64,000 nt of DNA from NCBI RefSeq assembly GCF_014851685.1, contig NZ_JACVAC010000001.1:372001-436000 (forward strand), given 5' to 3'. Positions 39,811-47,947 of this stretch are shown one piece after another. Every line of letters begins with the position of its first letter. Within the stretch, counting starts at the first letter, position 1. Under the pieces are notes generated by a model. That model made no database searches. It had not been told where the DNA came from and was given only the letters and a program-made list of their open reading frames with translations. The position numbers and the translations under genes were made by a program. The stretch comes from Pseudomonas sp. PDM05. Its GTDB lineage: Bacteria; Pseudomonadota; Gammaproteobacteria; Pseudomonadales; Pseudomonadaceae.

Positions 39811-40590
39811 ATGACTCCACTGCGATCACTCTTCGCTGCGTTGCTGTTGCCACTGTGCGCCACCGCCGCCCACGCCCAGGAGTGGAAAGAAATCCGCTTC
39901 GGCGTCTTCCCCGAATACCCGCCCTTCGAATCCGTGGCCGCCGACGGCAGCCTGCAAGGTTTCGACATTGATCTGGGCAACGCCATCTGCGCCAAGCTCG
40001 AAGTCAAATGCACCTGGGTGCACAACGAATTCGACGGCATGATCCCGGCCCTGCGTGCGCGCAAGTTCGACGCCATCATGTCGTCCATGGCCGTGACCCC
40101 GGCCCGCGAAAAAATCATCGACTTCACTGACCGCCTGTTCCTCAGCCCGACCTCGGTGATCACCCGCAAGAGCGCCGACTTCGGCGATACCCCCGAGTCG
40201 TTGAAAGGCAAGCAAGTCGGCGTTCTGCAAGGTTCGCTGCAAGAGGCCTACGCCCGTGCACACCTGGCCAAGCTCGGCGCGCAGATCAAGGCGTATCAGT
40301 CCCAGGACCAGAACTATGCCGACCTGCAGAACGGCCGCCTTGATGCGACCCTGACCGACAAGCTCGAAGCCCAACTCAACTTCCTGTCCAAGCCGGAAGG
40401 CGCCGACTTCAAGACCGGCCCGGCGTTCAAAGACCCCACCCTGCCGCTGGACATCGCCATGGGCCTGCGCAAGAACGACCAGGAATTGCGCGCGCTGATC
40501 AACAAAGGCATCGCGGCGGTGCAAGCGGATGGCACCTACGCACAGATCCAGAAGAAATACTTCGGCGATCAGGACATCTACAACGAGTAA
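39811..40590 (+). CDS. Periplasmic basic amino acid-binding protein (ABC transporter)
   Basis: This 259-residue protein has a signal peptide (MTPLRSLFAALLLPLCATAAHAQ). Family stretches of the Lys/Arg/Orn-binding group are FGVFPEYPPFESVAADGSLQ, GFDIDLGNAICAKL, WVHNEFDGMIPAL, DAIMSSMAVTPAR and KKYFGDQDIYNE. It precedes two permeases and an ATPase, and follows ornithine cyclodeaminase, so ornithine, citrulline or arginine is the likely ligand. A REPIN separates it from the first permease, which could set higher expression of the binding protein. Confidence 0.9.
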   Translation: MTPLRSLFAALLLPLCATAAHAQEWKEIRFGVFPEYPPFESVAADGSLQGFDIDLGNAICAKLEVKCTWVHNEFDGMIPALRARKFDAIMSSMAVTPAREKIIDFTDRLFLSPTSVITRKSADFGDTPESLKGKQVGVLQGSLQEAYARAHLAKLGAQIKAYQSQDQNYADLQNGRLDATLTDKLEAQLNFLSKPEGADFKTGPAFKDPTLPLDIAMGLRKNDQELRALINKGIAAVQADGTYAQIQKKYFGDQDIYNE

Positions 40591-40604
40591 GCCAACACCG
40601 ACCC

Positions 40605-40693
40605 TGTGGGAGCGGGCTTGCTCGCGAAGGCGATGTGCCAGACACACATCCAGTGACTGACACTCCGTCTTCGCGAGCAAGCCCGCTCCCACA
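40605..40693. repeat. REPIN 6
   Basis: Full ends TGTGGGAGCGGGCTTGCTCG and CGAGCAAGCCCGCTCCCACA, with a diverged middle. It lies inside an operon, between the binding protein and permease genes, where its hairpin would protect or limit the upstream message. Confidence 0.92.
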
Positions 40694-40728
40694 GGGGGAT
40701 ATCTGTGCCCTTCAGAGATACTCCCTCC

Positions 40729-41430
40729 ATGAACGAATTCCTAAACTTGCAAGGCTACGGCCCCATGCTCGCCCAAGGCGCGTGGATGACGCTCAAGCTG
40801 GCGTTCCTCGCCCTGGCCCTCAGCCTCGTCCTGGGCCTGATCGCCGCTGGCGCCAAGCTGTCCAGCGTCAGATGGCTACGGGTGCCGGCCACGCTGTACA
40901 CCACGCTGATCCGCAGCGTGCCGGACCTGGTGCTGATCCTGCTGATCTTCTACAGCCTGCAACTGTGGCTCAACGACCTGAGCGAAATGGCCGGCTGGGA
41001 TTACTTTGAAATCGACCCGTTTACCGCCGGGGTGGTGACCCTGGGCTTTATCTACGGCGCGTATTTCACCGAGAACTTCCGCGGCGCGATCCTCAGCGTA
41101 CCCGTCGGCCAACTGGAAGCGGCCACCGCCTACGGCCTGAGTCGCTGGCAGCGCTTCCATCTGGTGCTGTTCCCGCAACTGATGCGCTTTGCCCTGCCGG
41201 GCCTGGGCAATAACTGGCTGGTGCTGCTCAAGTCCACCGCGCTGGTGTCGATCATCGGCCTGTCGGATCTGGTCAAGGCCGCGCAAAACGCCGGCAAGAC
41301 CACCAACGAGCCGTTGTATTTCCTGATCCTCGCGGGCCTGGTCTATCTGGTGATCACCACCCTGTCCAACCGCATCTTCAAGCGCCTCGAACGGCGCTAC
41401 AACCTCGGCATCAAGGGGATGGCGCGATGA
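40729..41430 (+). CDS. ABC transporter permease 1 (basic amino acid, HisQ type)
   Basis: From ATG 40729 (MNEFLNLQGYGPMLAQGAW) the protein has 233 residues and about five membrane segments. It carries the permease motif that contacts the ATPase (LEAATAYGLSRWQRFHLVLFP). It pairs with the next gene, overlapping it by four bases (ATGA). It is part of the importer for arginine/ornithine-type amino acids. Confidence 0.9.
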   Translation: MNEFLNLQGYGPMLAQGAWMTLKLAFLALALSLVLGLIAAGAKLSSVRWLRVPATLYTTLIRSVPDLVLILLIFYSLQLWLNDLSEMAGWDYFEIDPFTAGVVTLGFIYGAYFTENFRGAILSVPVGQLEAATAYGLSRWQRFHLVLFPQLMRFALPGLGNNWLVLLKSTALVSIIGLSDLVKAAQNAGKTTNEPLYFLILAGLVYLVITTLSNRIFKRLERRYNLGIKGMAR

Positions 41431-42140
41431 TCGAACTGTTCCAGCAATACGGCCTGGCCTACCTGTTCAGCGATGGCGCGGGGTTGTCCGGCGTGGCCAT
41501 GACCCTGTGGTTGTTCATCATCTCGGTGGTGTTCGGCTTTTGCCTGTCGATCCCCCTGGCGCTCGCGCGGGTCTCGGAGCACTTCTGGCTGCGCTGGCCG
41601 GTGGAGGTCTACACCTACCTGTTTCGCGGCACACCGCTGTATATCCAACTGCTGATTTGCTACACCGGGCTGTACAGCCTGGAAGTGGTGCAGGACAACG
41701 CCCTGCTCAACCAGTTTTTCCGCAACGCGCTGAACTGCACCCTGCTCGCCTTCGTGCTCAACACCTGCGCCTACACCGTGGAAATCTTCGCCGGGGCGAT
41801 CCGCAACATTCCCCATGGTGAAATCGAAGCGGCCCGCGCCTACGGCCTGCACGGCTGGCGGCTGAACCTGTTTGTGGTGGTGCCCGCCGCACTGCGCCGC
41901 GCATTGCCGGCCTACAGCAATGAAATGATCCTGATGCTGCACGCGACGTCCCTGGCGTTTACCGCCACCGTCGCCGACATCCTCAAGGTGGCCCGCGACG
42001 CCAATGCCGAGACATTCCTCACGTTCCAGGCCTTTGGCATCGCCGCCCTGCTCTACATGCTGCTGTCCTTTGCACTGGTGGGCCTGTTCCGACTGGCCGA
42101 ACGTCGCTGGATGCGCTTTCTTGTTCCTACCCGAGGCTAA
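41427..42140 (+). CDS. ABC transporter permease 2 (basic amino acid, HisM type)
   Basis: This 237-residue membrane protein has about five hydrophobic segments and the EAA-type loop IEAARAYGLHGWRLNLFVVVPAALR. It resembles HisM/AotM. It overlaps permease 1 and ends three bases before the ATPase gene. Confidence 0.9.
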   Translation: MIELFQQYGLAYLFSDGAGLSGVAMTLWLFIISVVFGFCLSIPLALARVSEHFWLRWPVEVYTYLFRGTPLYIQLLICYTGLYSLEVVQDNALLNQFFRNALNCTLLAFVLNTCAYTVEIFAGAIRNIPHGEIEAARAYGLHGWRLNLFVVVPAALRRALPAYSNEMILMLHATSLAFTATVADILKVARDANAETFLTFQAFGIAALLYMLLSFALVGLFRLAERRWMRFLVPTRG

Positions 42141-42143
42141 CCC

Positions 42144-42974
42144 ATGAATCAGTCCGCGCAGGCCCTGGCCGCATACCCTCTGGATGTACCCGTGGCCAAA
42201 GCCGCCACCGCCGCCGTCAAGCTGCAAGTCGAAGGCATCCACAAACGCTATGGCGAACACGAGGTGCTCAAGGGCGTGTCCCTCAACGCCCGCAACGGCG
42301 ACGTGATCAGCCTGATCGGCGCCAGCGGCTCGGGTAAAAGTACGATGCTGCGCTGCATCAACTTTCTCGAACAACCCGACGCCGGGGTCATCACGCTCGA
42401 CGGCATCAGCATCGAAATGCAGCAAGGTCGCGCCGGCACCCGCGCGCCGCACCAGGCCCAACTGCAAAACCTGCGCACGCGCCTGGCCATGGTGTTCCAG
42501 CACTTCAACCTGTGGAGCCACATGACCGTGCTGGAAAACATCACCATGGCCCCGCGCCGGGTACTGGGCGTCAGCGCCGCCGAGGCGGAAAAACGCGCGC
42601 GGATGTACCTGGACAAGGTCGGCCTGCCGGGCCGCGTCGCCGATCAATACCCAGCCTTCCTGTCGGGCGGCCAGCAACAACGCGTGGCGATTGCCCGCGC
42701 CCTGGCCATGGAACCGGAGATCATCCTGTTCGATGAACCCACCTCGGCCCTCGACCCGGAACTTGTAGGAGAAGTCCTCAAAGTCATACAGACGTTGGCT
42801 GAGGAAGGTCGTACCATGCTGATGGTCACCCACGAAATGGGCTTTGCCCGCCAGGTGTCCAGCCAAGTGCTGTTCTTGCACCAGGGTCGTGTCGAGGAAC
42901 AAGGCGGCGCCGAGATCCTTGACCACCCCAAGAGCGAACGCTTGCAGCAATTTCTTTCCAACCGTTTGAAGTGA
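42144..42974 (+). CDS. ABC transporter ATP-binding protein (basic amino acid, HisP type)
   Basis: This 276-residue ATPase has Walker [10 protein letters not shown], signature LSGGQQQR, Walker B IILFDEPTSALD and switch His in MVTHEMGF. It carries an N-terminal extension of about 25 residues (MNQSAQALAAYPLDVPVAKA) before the conserved core. It energises the two permeases above. Its TGA overlaps a possible GTG start of the following Lrp gene. Confidence 0.93.
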   Translation: MNQSAQALAAYPLDVPVAKAATAAVKLQVEGIHKRYGEHEVLKGVSLNARNGDVISLIGASGSGKSTMLRCINFLEQPDAGVITLDGISIEMQQGRAGTRAPHQAQLQNLRTRLAMVFQHFNLWSHMTVLENITMAPRRVLGVSAAEAEKRARMYLDKVGLPGRVADQYPAFLSGGQQQRVAIARALAMEPEIILFDEPTSALDPELVGEVLKVIQTLAEEGRTMLMVTHEMGFARQVSSQVLFLHQGRVEEQGGAEILDHPKSERLQQFLSNRLK

Positions 42975-42979
42975 AACCC

Positions 42980-43477
42980 ATGGATACCAAGGCCAACGGA
43001 CCCCATACCTCCCCTGCGCTGGATCGCATCGATGAAGCCATCATCGAAGTGCTGCGTCACCAGGGGCGCATCACCTACGAAAAGCTCTCGTCGCTGGTGC
43101 ACCTCACGCCCAGGCCCTGCCTGGAACGGGTGCGCAAGCTGGAGCGACGCGGGGTGATTCGTGGGTACGGGGCGATCATCGATGTGCAGATGGTCTCGCC
43201 GGGGCTGTCACTGCTGGTGCTGGTGGCCTTGTCCAACCAAAGCGGGCGCTCGGCGCAGAAGGCGTTTGAAGCCTGTGTGAAAAACTGCCCGCAGGTATTC
43301 GAATGCCAGCTGATCAGCGGGCCGTTCGACTACAGCCTGCGCATGCGCTGCCGGGACATGGAGCATTACCGGGTGCTGACGGAGACCTGGTTGAACAATG
43401 ACGAGTTGCATATCGATAAGTTGGTGGCGCATCCGGAGTTGGCCGTGGTCAAAAACACCGCTACAGAGCTGACCTGA
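42980..43477 (+). CDS. Lrp/AsnC-family regulator of the citrulline/ornithine cluster
   Basis: This 165-residue protein has an HTH at about 10-55 (ITYEKLSSLVHLTPRPCLERVRKLERRGVI) and an AsnC ligand-binding domain at about 65-150. ATG 42980 is preferred, with GAAG about 8 bases before it. A GTG at 42971 overlapping the ATPase stop would add three residues. Its place at the end of the transporter operon suggests that it controls uptake and use of the same amino acid. Confidence 0.87.
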   Translation: MDTKANGPHTSPALDRIDEAIIEVLRHQGRITYEKLSSLVHLTPRPCLERVRKLERRGVIRGYGAIIDVQMVSPGLSLLVLVALSNQSGRSAQKAFEACVKNCPQVFECQLISGPFDYSLRMRCRDMEHYRVLTETWLNNDELHIDKLVAHPELAVVKNTATELT

Positions 43478-43507
43478 AAGGCAACTCACCAAACACTGCA
43501 TAGCCCT

Positions 43508-43628
43508 TGTGGGAGCGGGCTTGCTCGCGAAAGCGGTGTATCAGCCAAAGATGTTTCGACTGACGCACCGTATTCGCGAGCAAGCCCGCTCCCACACAAG
43601 CCCAATCCCACACAAGCCCGCTCCCACA
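43508..43628. repeat. REPIN 7 with repeated right ends
   Basis: A full element (43508-43596) is followed by two further tip copies, ACAAGCCCAATCCCACA and ACAAGCCCGCTCCCACA, ending at 43628. REPIN 3 shows the same kind of tail, which looks like slippage at the element end. Confidence 0.9.
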
Positions 43629-43631
43629 TTT

Positions 43632-44465
43632 TTATGCGTGCCCGCTTGAAATTCGTTTACCAGGTTTGGCGCCAATCAGTTTGGCCTGCCCGTCCTTCTG
43701 CTTGCCCGTGCGCGCCTCGCTGATCAACCCCGGGATCAACTTGCCCTCCGGCAGGTTCTTCCAGAACCGACTGGGCAAATGCCCCTCCATCACCTTGGGG
43801 TTCAAGCGCGCCGGATTGAAGATATGGCTGTAGTAGGTCAACCACATCTCACTGTGGGGGTCCTCGACATTCTGCGCCAACTGCCGCCACGCCTCGGGGC
43901 ATTCACGCTGGTGGATCAGCTGCTCACCGTCGTAATACACCCCGTCCAACGGCGTGGCGATCATCCAGCGATGGCGCCCCATGCGCCCGACAAAATGCTG
44001 GCTGGCAGATTTCAAGATGTCGTGTGCCGGTTCATGCCACGCCACGTACTCCGGCAATTCGGGCCCAGCCCCGGCCGGCAGCGCCACAAAGCGCACAAAC
44101 GCATGCAAGTGGTGCGCCTCTCGGCTGACCTGTTTGATCCGCCGCTGCAACTCGCTGCCCAATTTGTCCCCCGCCAGCATCGCCGTACGGTCGCCATGAC
44201 TCACGCGCCATAACACTTCATACAACAGGCTCCAACGCTGCTCGCCGTGATAGCAGGCGGCCGACTCGAGCAATTCGAGCAGCGCCTTGGGCACCCGCGT
44301 CTGGAACGGCCCAAGCCCTGCGGGGATCGGCTCGTCAGTGGCAAACAGGTCGGCCACCTCGGCTTCGCCCCAGCTTACCTGGCTGGGATCGACCTGATGG
44401 CTGAGCAGCCAGCGCGCCTGGTCGCGCCAGGTGCTGAACAGGTTGTCGCATTCCAGGCTGATCAT
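43632..44465 (-). CDS. Putative DNA metabolism protein of the TIGR03915 type
   Basis: From ATG 44465 the protein has 277 residues. Family stretches are CYHGEQRWSLLYEVLWRVSHGDR, SREAHHLHAFVRFV and FVGRMGRHRWMIATPLDGVYYDGE. In many bacteria this domain is encoded beside, or fused to, a uracil-DNA glycosylase-like protein and paired with a radical SAM partner. Here it is a stand-alone protein that overlaps the radical SAM gene by ATGA. The biochemical activity is not established; a DNA repair or modification role comes from the family and from the LexA box upstream of the pair. Confidence 0.85.
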   Translation of the reverse strand: MISLECDNLFSTWRDQARWLLSHQVDPSQVSWGEAEVADLFATDEPIPAGLGPFQTRVPKALLELLESAACYHGEQRWSLLYEVLWRVSHGDRTAMLAGDKLGSELQRRIKQVSREAHHLHAFVRFVALPAGAGPELPEYVAWHEPAHDILKSASQHFVGRMGRHRWMIATPLDGVYYDGEQLIHQRECPEAWRQLAQNVEDPHSEMWLTYYSHIFNPARLNPKVMEGHLPSRFWKNLPEGKLIPGLISEARTGKQKDGQAKLIGAKPGKRISSGHA

Positions 44466-45682
44466 CCCCACAAGCCCATTTGCTGCGGCTGCGGACGATC
44501 ACGCAATTGCTCGCGCAGCAGCACGCTGGTGCTGTCGGCCTGTTGCGGGTGGTAGTCGCTGGTGATGAAAAACGGCTTGGCCTTGGCTAACACGCAGCGC
44601 ATGCGTGCGAGGTCTTCGAAGCGGATCTTGCGTTCACGGCGCAGGTCCACCAGCCGTTGGGTGGTGCGCAGGCCAATGCCGGGAATGCGTGCGATCAAGG
44701 TCGGTTCGGCGCGGTTGAGGTCGAGGGGGAAGACGTCGCGGTTTTCCAGGGCCCAGGCCAGCTTGGGATCAATATCCAGGGCCAGGTGACCGGGCCCCTT
44801 GAACAGTTCGGTGGCGTTGAAGCCGTAGCTGCGCAGCAGGAAATCGGCTTGATACAAGCGGTGCTCGCGCATCAGCGGTGGCGCGGCCAGGGGTACGCTT
44901 TTCGGGCTGTTGGGGATGGGGCTGAACGCCGAGTAGTACACGCGGCGCAGCTTGAAGCTGCCGTACAACGCCTCGGCACCATGCAGGATGGTGCTGTCGT
45001 CGGTGTCGTCGGCGCCGACGATCAGCTGCGTGCTCTGCCCCGCTGGCGCGAAACGCGGCGCGCGCGGCTCGTTGAATACGGTCTGCTCGCCGGTGTAGAT
45101 GGTCTGCATGGCCTGCTTGATCGACACGATCTTTTTTTCCGGCGCCAGGGTCTGCAGGCTGGCTTCGGTGGGCAACTCGATGTTCACGCTCAGCCGGTCG
45201 GCATAGCGCCCGGCCTCGGCGATCAGCGCCGGGTCGGCATCGGGAATGGTCTTGAGGTGGATGTAGCCCCGGAAATCATGCTCCTCGCGCAGCAGTTTGG
45301 CGACGCGTACCAACTGTTCCATGGTGTAGTCGGAGGAACGGATGATGCCGGAGCTGAGAAACAGCCCGCTAACGCAATTGCGCCGGTAGAAATCCAGGGT
45401 GAGGGTCACCACCTCCTCCGGGCTGAAGCGTGCGCGGGGCACGTCGCTGGAGCGGCGGTTGACGCAGTATTGGCAGTCGTAGAGGCAGAAGTTGGTGAGC
45501 AACACCTTGAGCAGCGAGACGCAGCGCCCGTCCGGTGTGTAGCTGTGGCAGATGCCCATGCCATCGGTGGAGCCCAGCCCGGCCTTGCCCTCGGAACTGC
45601 GCTTGGGCGCGCCGCTGCTGGCGCAGGAAGCGTCGTACTTGGCGGCGTCGGCGAGGATGCTGAGTTTTTCGATCAACTGCAT
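44462..45682 (-). CDS. Putative DNA modification/repair radical SAM protein (TIGR03916 type)
   Basis: This 406-residue protein has the radical SAM cluster motif C66-x3-C70-x2-C73 (NFCLYDCQYCVNRRS). Near residues 320-350 lies a helix-hairpin-helix DNA-binding motif (LIARIPGIGLRTTQRLVDLR). The N-terminal CASSGAPKRSS and CHSYTPDGRCVSLLKVLLTN segments are conserved in this family. It is the first gene of the pair, 14 bases downstream of a LexA-type palindrome at 45696-45715, so DNA damage induction is likely. The substrate is unknown. Confidence 0.88.
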   Translation of the reverse strand: MQLIEKLSILADAAKYDASCASSGAPKRSSEGKAGLGSTDGMGICHSYTPDGRCVSLLKVLLTNFCLYDCQYCVNRRSSDVPRARFSPEEVVTLTLDFYRRNCVSGLFLSSGIIRSSDYTMEQLVRVAKLLREEHDFRGYIHLKTIPDADPALIAEAGRYADRLSVNIELPTEASLQTLAPEKKIVSIKQAMQTIYTGEQTVFNEPRAPRFAPAGQSTQLIVGADDTDDSTILHGAEALYGSFKLRRVYYSAFSPIPNSPKSVPLAAPPLMREHRLYQADFLLRSYGFNATELFKGPGHLALDIDPKLAWALENRDVFPLDLNRAEPTLIARIPGIGLRTTQRLVDLRRERKIRFEDLARMRCVLAKAKPFFITSDYHPQQADSTSVLLREQLRDRPQPQQMGLWG

Positions 45683-45695
45683 GGAAGGCTACCGA

Positions 45696-45715
45696 TACTG
45701 GTTTTTTGTACAGTA
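45696..45715 (-). promoter_or_regulatory. LexA (SOS) box
   Basis: TACTG-N10-CAGTA is a perfect outer palindrome. Read on the minus strand it is TACTGTACAAAAAACCAGTA, which keeps the CTG-N10-CAG spacing of LexA sites with an A-rich centre. It lies 14 bases before the radical SAM start, where it can block the promoter. Confidence 0.78.
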
Positions 45716-45748
45716 TCAGCAGCCCCCCTATGTCACAAGTGCAGCCTG

Positions 45749-47086
45749 TCAGCTCGCGGTAGCGAGCAGCAGGTCCTTCACCGAACGCTCCTGGCCACGG
45801 CTGCGGTCGTTTTCGTGCAACGACGCGGCAATTTCATCGGCACGGATCGGCAGGACCGACAGCAGCGTGTCGCTCAAACCATGGCTGGCCTGGCTGAAGC
45901 CCTGGATATAAATGCCGGCCTTGCAGCGCTCGTCGGTGACGATGCGGTAATCGCGGGCCACTTCGAAGTCGCCCATGTAGGCTTCCAGCGGTGCCAGCAA
46001 GGCGCGATGGGTCTGGCGCTCGTAGCCGGTGGCGAGGATCACCGCATCGTAGTGGTTGACGCAGGTTTCGCCGTTGGCGTTGTTGCGCAGCACCAGTTCG
46101 ATACCCAGCGGGCCAGCCGTGGCTTTTTCGACCACGGTCATGGTGCGGAACGCCTGGCGCGCGATACCGGAGACTTTCTGGCGGTAGAAGATGCCGTAGA
46201 TGCGCTCGATCAGGTCCAGGTCCACCACCGAATAGTTGGTGTTCTGGTACTCGGCGACCAGGCGTTCGCGCTCCTCGCCCACCTGCTGGAACACCAGGTC
46301 GGTGAACGCCGGCGAGAACACTTCGTTGACGAACGGGCTGTCATCCGCCGGCTTGAGCGCCGAACCGCGCAGGATCATGTCGACTTGCACCGACGGGAAG
46401 CCGTCGTTGAGGTCGATGAACGCCTCGGCCGCGCTCTGGCCACCGCCGATGATCGCGATACGCATCGCCTTGCCGTCGATGCAGGGCTGCTGGGCCATGC
46501 GCTCCAGGTACTGGGAATGGTGGAACACCCGGCCGTCACCCTTGAGCGCCTTGAACGCCTCGGGAATACGCGGCGTGCCACCGGCGCTGACCACCACCGA
46601 ACGGGTGGTACGCACATGCTGCTCGCCCACTGCGTCGCGGGAGATCACGCGCAACGCTTCAACCTGCTGTTGATGCAGGATCGGCTCGATGGCCAGCACT
46701 TCCTCGCCGTAGCGCGCCTGGCTCTGGAACTGCCCGGCGACCCAGCGCAGGTAGTCGTTGTATTCCATGCGGCACGGATAGAAGGTACCCAGGTTGATGA
46801 AATCCACCAGGCGCCCGTGGGTTTTCAGGTAATTGACGAAGGAATAAGGGCTGGTGGGGTTGCGCAGGGTCACCAGGTCCTTGAGGAACGAAATCTGCAG
46901 TTCGCTCTGGGTCACCAGGGTATTGCCGTGCCAGCGGTAGTCCGCCTGCTTGTCGAGAAACAGCACGTCGAGTTTGCCCTGGGCTTTTTCGCGCTCCTGC
47001 AGGGCGATGGCCAGCGCCAGGTTCGAAGGGCCGAAACCGATACCGATCAGGTCGTGAACCGCGGGCGAAGCAATTGCCTGTGTCAT
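45749..47086 (-). CDS. pvdA: L-ornithine N5-monooxygenase of pyoverdine synthesis
   Basis: From ATG 47086 the enzyme has 445 residues, the usual PvdA length. It has an FAD motif near the N-terminus (IGIGFGPSNLALAIAL), an NADPH motif IIGGGQSAAEAFIDL near 217, the substrate loop PADDSPFVNEVFSP and the C-terminal ATGYERQTH motif. It hydroxylates ornithine for the siderophore hydroxamate. An exact PvdS promoter (47170-47193) lies 83 bases upstream, so iron starvation induces it. The frame runs on to 47221 through that promoter, so the longer start is excluded. Confidence 0.94.
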   Translation of the reverse strand: MTQAIASPAVHDLIGIGFGPSNLALAIALQEREKAQGKLDVLFLDKQADYRWHGNTLVTQSELQISFLKDLVTLRNPTSPYSFVNYLKTHGRLVDFINLGTFYPCRMEYNDYLRWVAGQFQSQARYGEEVLAIEPILHQQQVEALRVISRDAVGEQHVRTTRSVVVSAGGTPRIPEAFKALKGDGRVFHHSQYLERMAQQPCIDGKAMRIAIIGGGQSAAEAFIDLNDGFPSVQVDMILRGSALKPADDSPFVNEVFSPAFTDLVFQQVGEERERLVAEYQNTNYSVVDLDLIERIYGIFYRQKVSGIARQAFRTMTVVEKATAGPLGIELVLRNNANGETCVNHYDAVILATGYERQTHRALLAPLEAYMGDFEVARDYRIVTDERCKAGIYIQGFSQASHGLSDTLLSVLPIRADEIAASLHENDRSRGQERSVKDLLLATAS

Positions 47087-47169
47087 TCCAGTGTCCTCTG
47101 GATAAGCCCCTTGGCGGTGGGGCGGGAATACCTTCAAGACCTGCACAACAGGTCGTGTGTTGATAGGAA

Positions 47170-47193
47170 ACGAGGACAGTGAAAAAAAATTTA
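47170..47193 (-). promoter_or_regulatory. PvdS-dependent promoter of pvdA (iron-starvation box)
   Basis: On the minus strand TAAAT (47193-47189), exactly 16 bases, then CGT (47172-47170). This is the known signature of PvdS promoters, 83 bases before the pvdA start. Confidence 0.85.
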
Positions 47194-47205
47194 ACCGATC
47201 AGCGC

Positions 47206-47688
47206 TCAGTGTGCGTCCCACTCGCGCATCCGTACCCGGCAGTGCTTCATCGCGTTGACGATGTGTTTTTCCACGAGGCTGCGGGAAATCCCCAGGCGCT
47301 CAGCGATTTGCGGGTGGGACAGGCCGTCGAGCTTGCGCAGCAGGAAGCTGTCGCGGCAGGCCTTGGGCAGTTCCGCCAGGGCCCGCTCCACCATCGCCAG
47401 GCGCTGCTCGTGGGCGTGGCTGGCGTGGGGCGATGAGTTGGCGAAGCGCCCTTCGGTGTCCAGCACTTCCAGCGGCTCGACCTGGCGCAACGCGTTGCGG
47501 CGGTGCCCGTCGATCACCAGGTTCAGCGCCGTGCGGTACAAAAACGCGCGTGGCTGGTCGATCGGCGTGTCGCTGGAGCGCTCCAGCACCCGGACATAAG
47601 CGTCATGCACCACATCCTCGGCCACCTGTCGGTTGCCCAGCTTGGCGTTGAGGAAACACACCAGCTCGCGATAGTAGTTTTCCAACAT
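47206..47688 (-). CDS. fpvI: ECF sigma factor of the iron-uptake group (FpvI-like)
   Basis: From ATG 47688 the protein has 160 residues, with sigma region 2 (ELVCFLNAKLGNRQVAEDVVHDAYVRVL) and region 4 (LRKLDGLSHPQIAERLGISRSLVEKHIVNAMKHCRVRM). It belongs to the FecI-type group and sits beside pvdA as FpvI does in P. aeruginosa, where it drives the ferripyoverdine receptor gene. A Fur-like site is at 47777-47796. The usual anti-sigma partner FpvR is not next to it: the other side is directly pvdR. It could be FpvI or another FecI-type factor; position favours FpvI. Confidence 0.83.
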   Translation of the reverse strand: MLENYYRELVCFLNAKLGNRQVAEDVVHDAYVRVLERSSDTPIDQPRAFLYRTALNLVIDGHRRNALRQVEPLEVLDTEGRFANSSPHASHAHEQRLAMVERALAELPKACRDSFLLRKLDGLSHPQIAERLGISRSLVEKHIVNAMKHCRVRMREWDAH

Positions 47689-47776
47689 GACTCCCGACCG
47701 CCGGAAGAGGCGGCATCCGTTCCTTGTGCACTGTAAGAAAAGATACCCAAACGATGATGGCAGTTTGGGTGCGTGC

Positions 47777-47796
47777 AATTTATAGTAATTCTCATC
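47777..47796 (-). promoter_or_regulatory. Probable Fur box upstream of the sigma factor gene
   Basis: On the minus strand GATGAGAATTACTATAAATT resembles the AT-rich Fur sites common before FecI-type sigma genes. It lies 89 bases upstream of the start. The match to the 19-base Fur consensus is only moderate (about 10 of 19). Confidence 0.5.
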
Positions 47797-47868
47797 TACT
47801 TTTAAAGAAGTGTTGTACCAACGGACGTTTTTTTAACCCATGGAGCTGTAACCGCTTGTGTAACCGCC

Positions 47869-47892
47869 TAAATCCCCGCGCAATCCCCTCGT
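47869..47892 (+). promoter_or_regulatory. PvdS-dependent promoter of pvdRT-opmQ
   Basis: TAAAT (47869-47873), exactly 16 bases, then CGT (47890-47892), 55 bases before the pvdR start. It has the same form as the pvdA promoter. Confidence 0.83.
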
Positions 47893-47947
47893 TTAACAGT
47901 CAGCTCTGCGCAACTGCGCCCCGAACTTCCCTGGCTGGAACCAAAGC

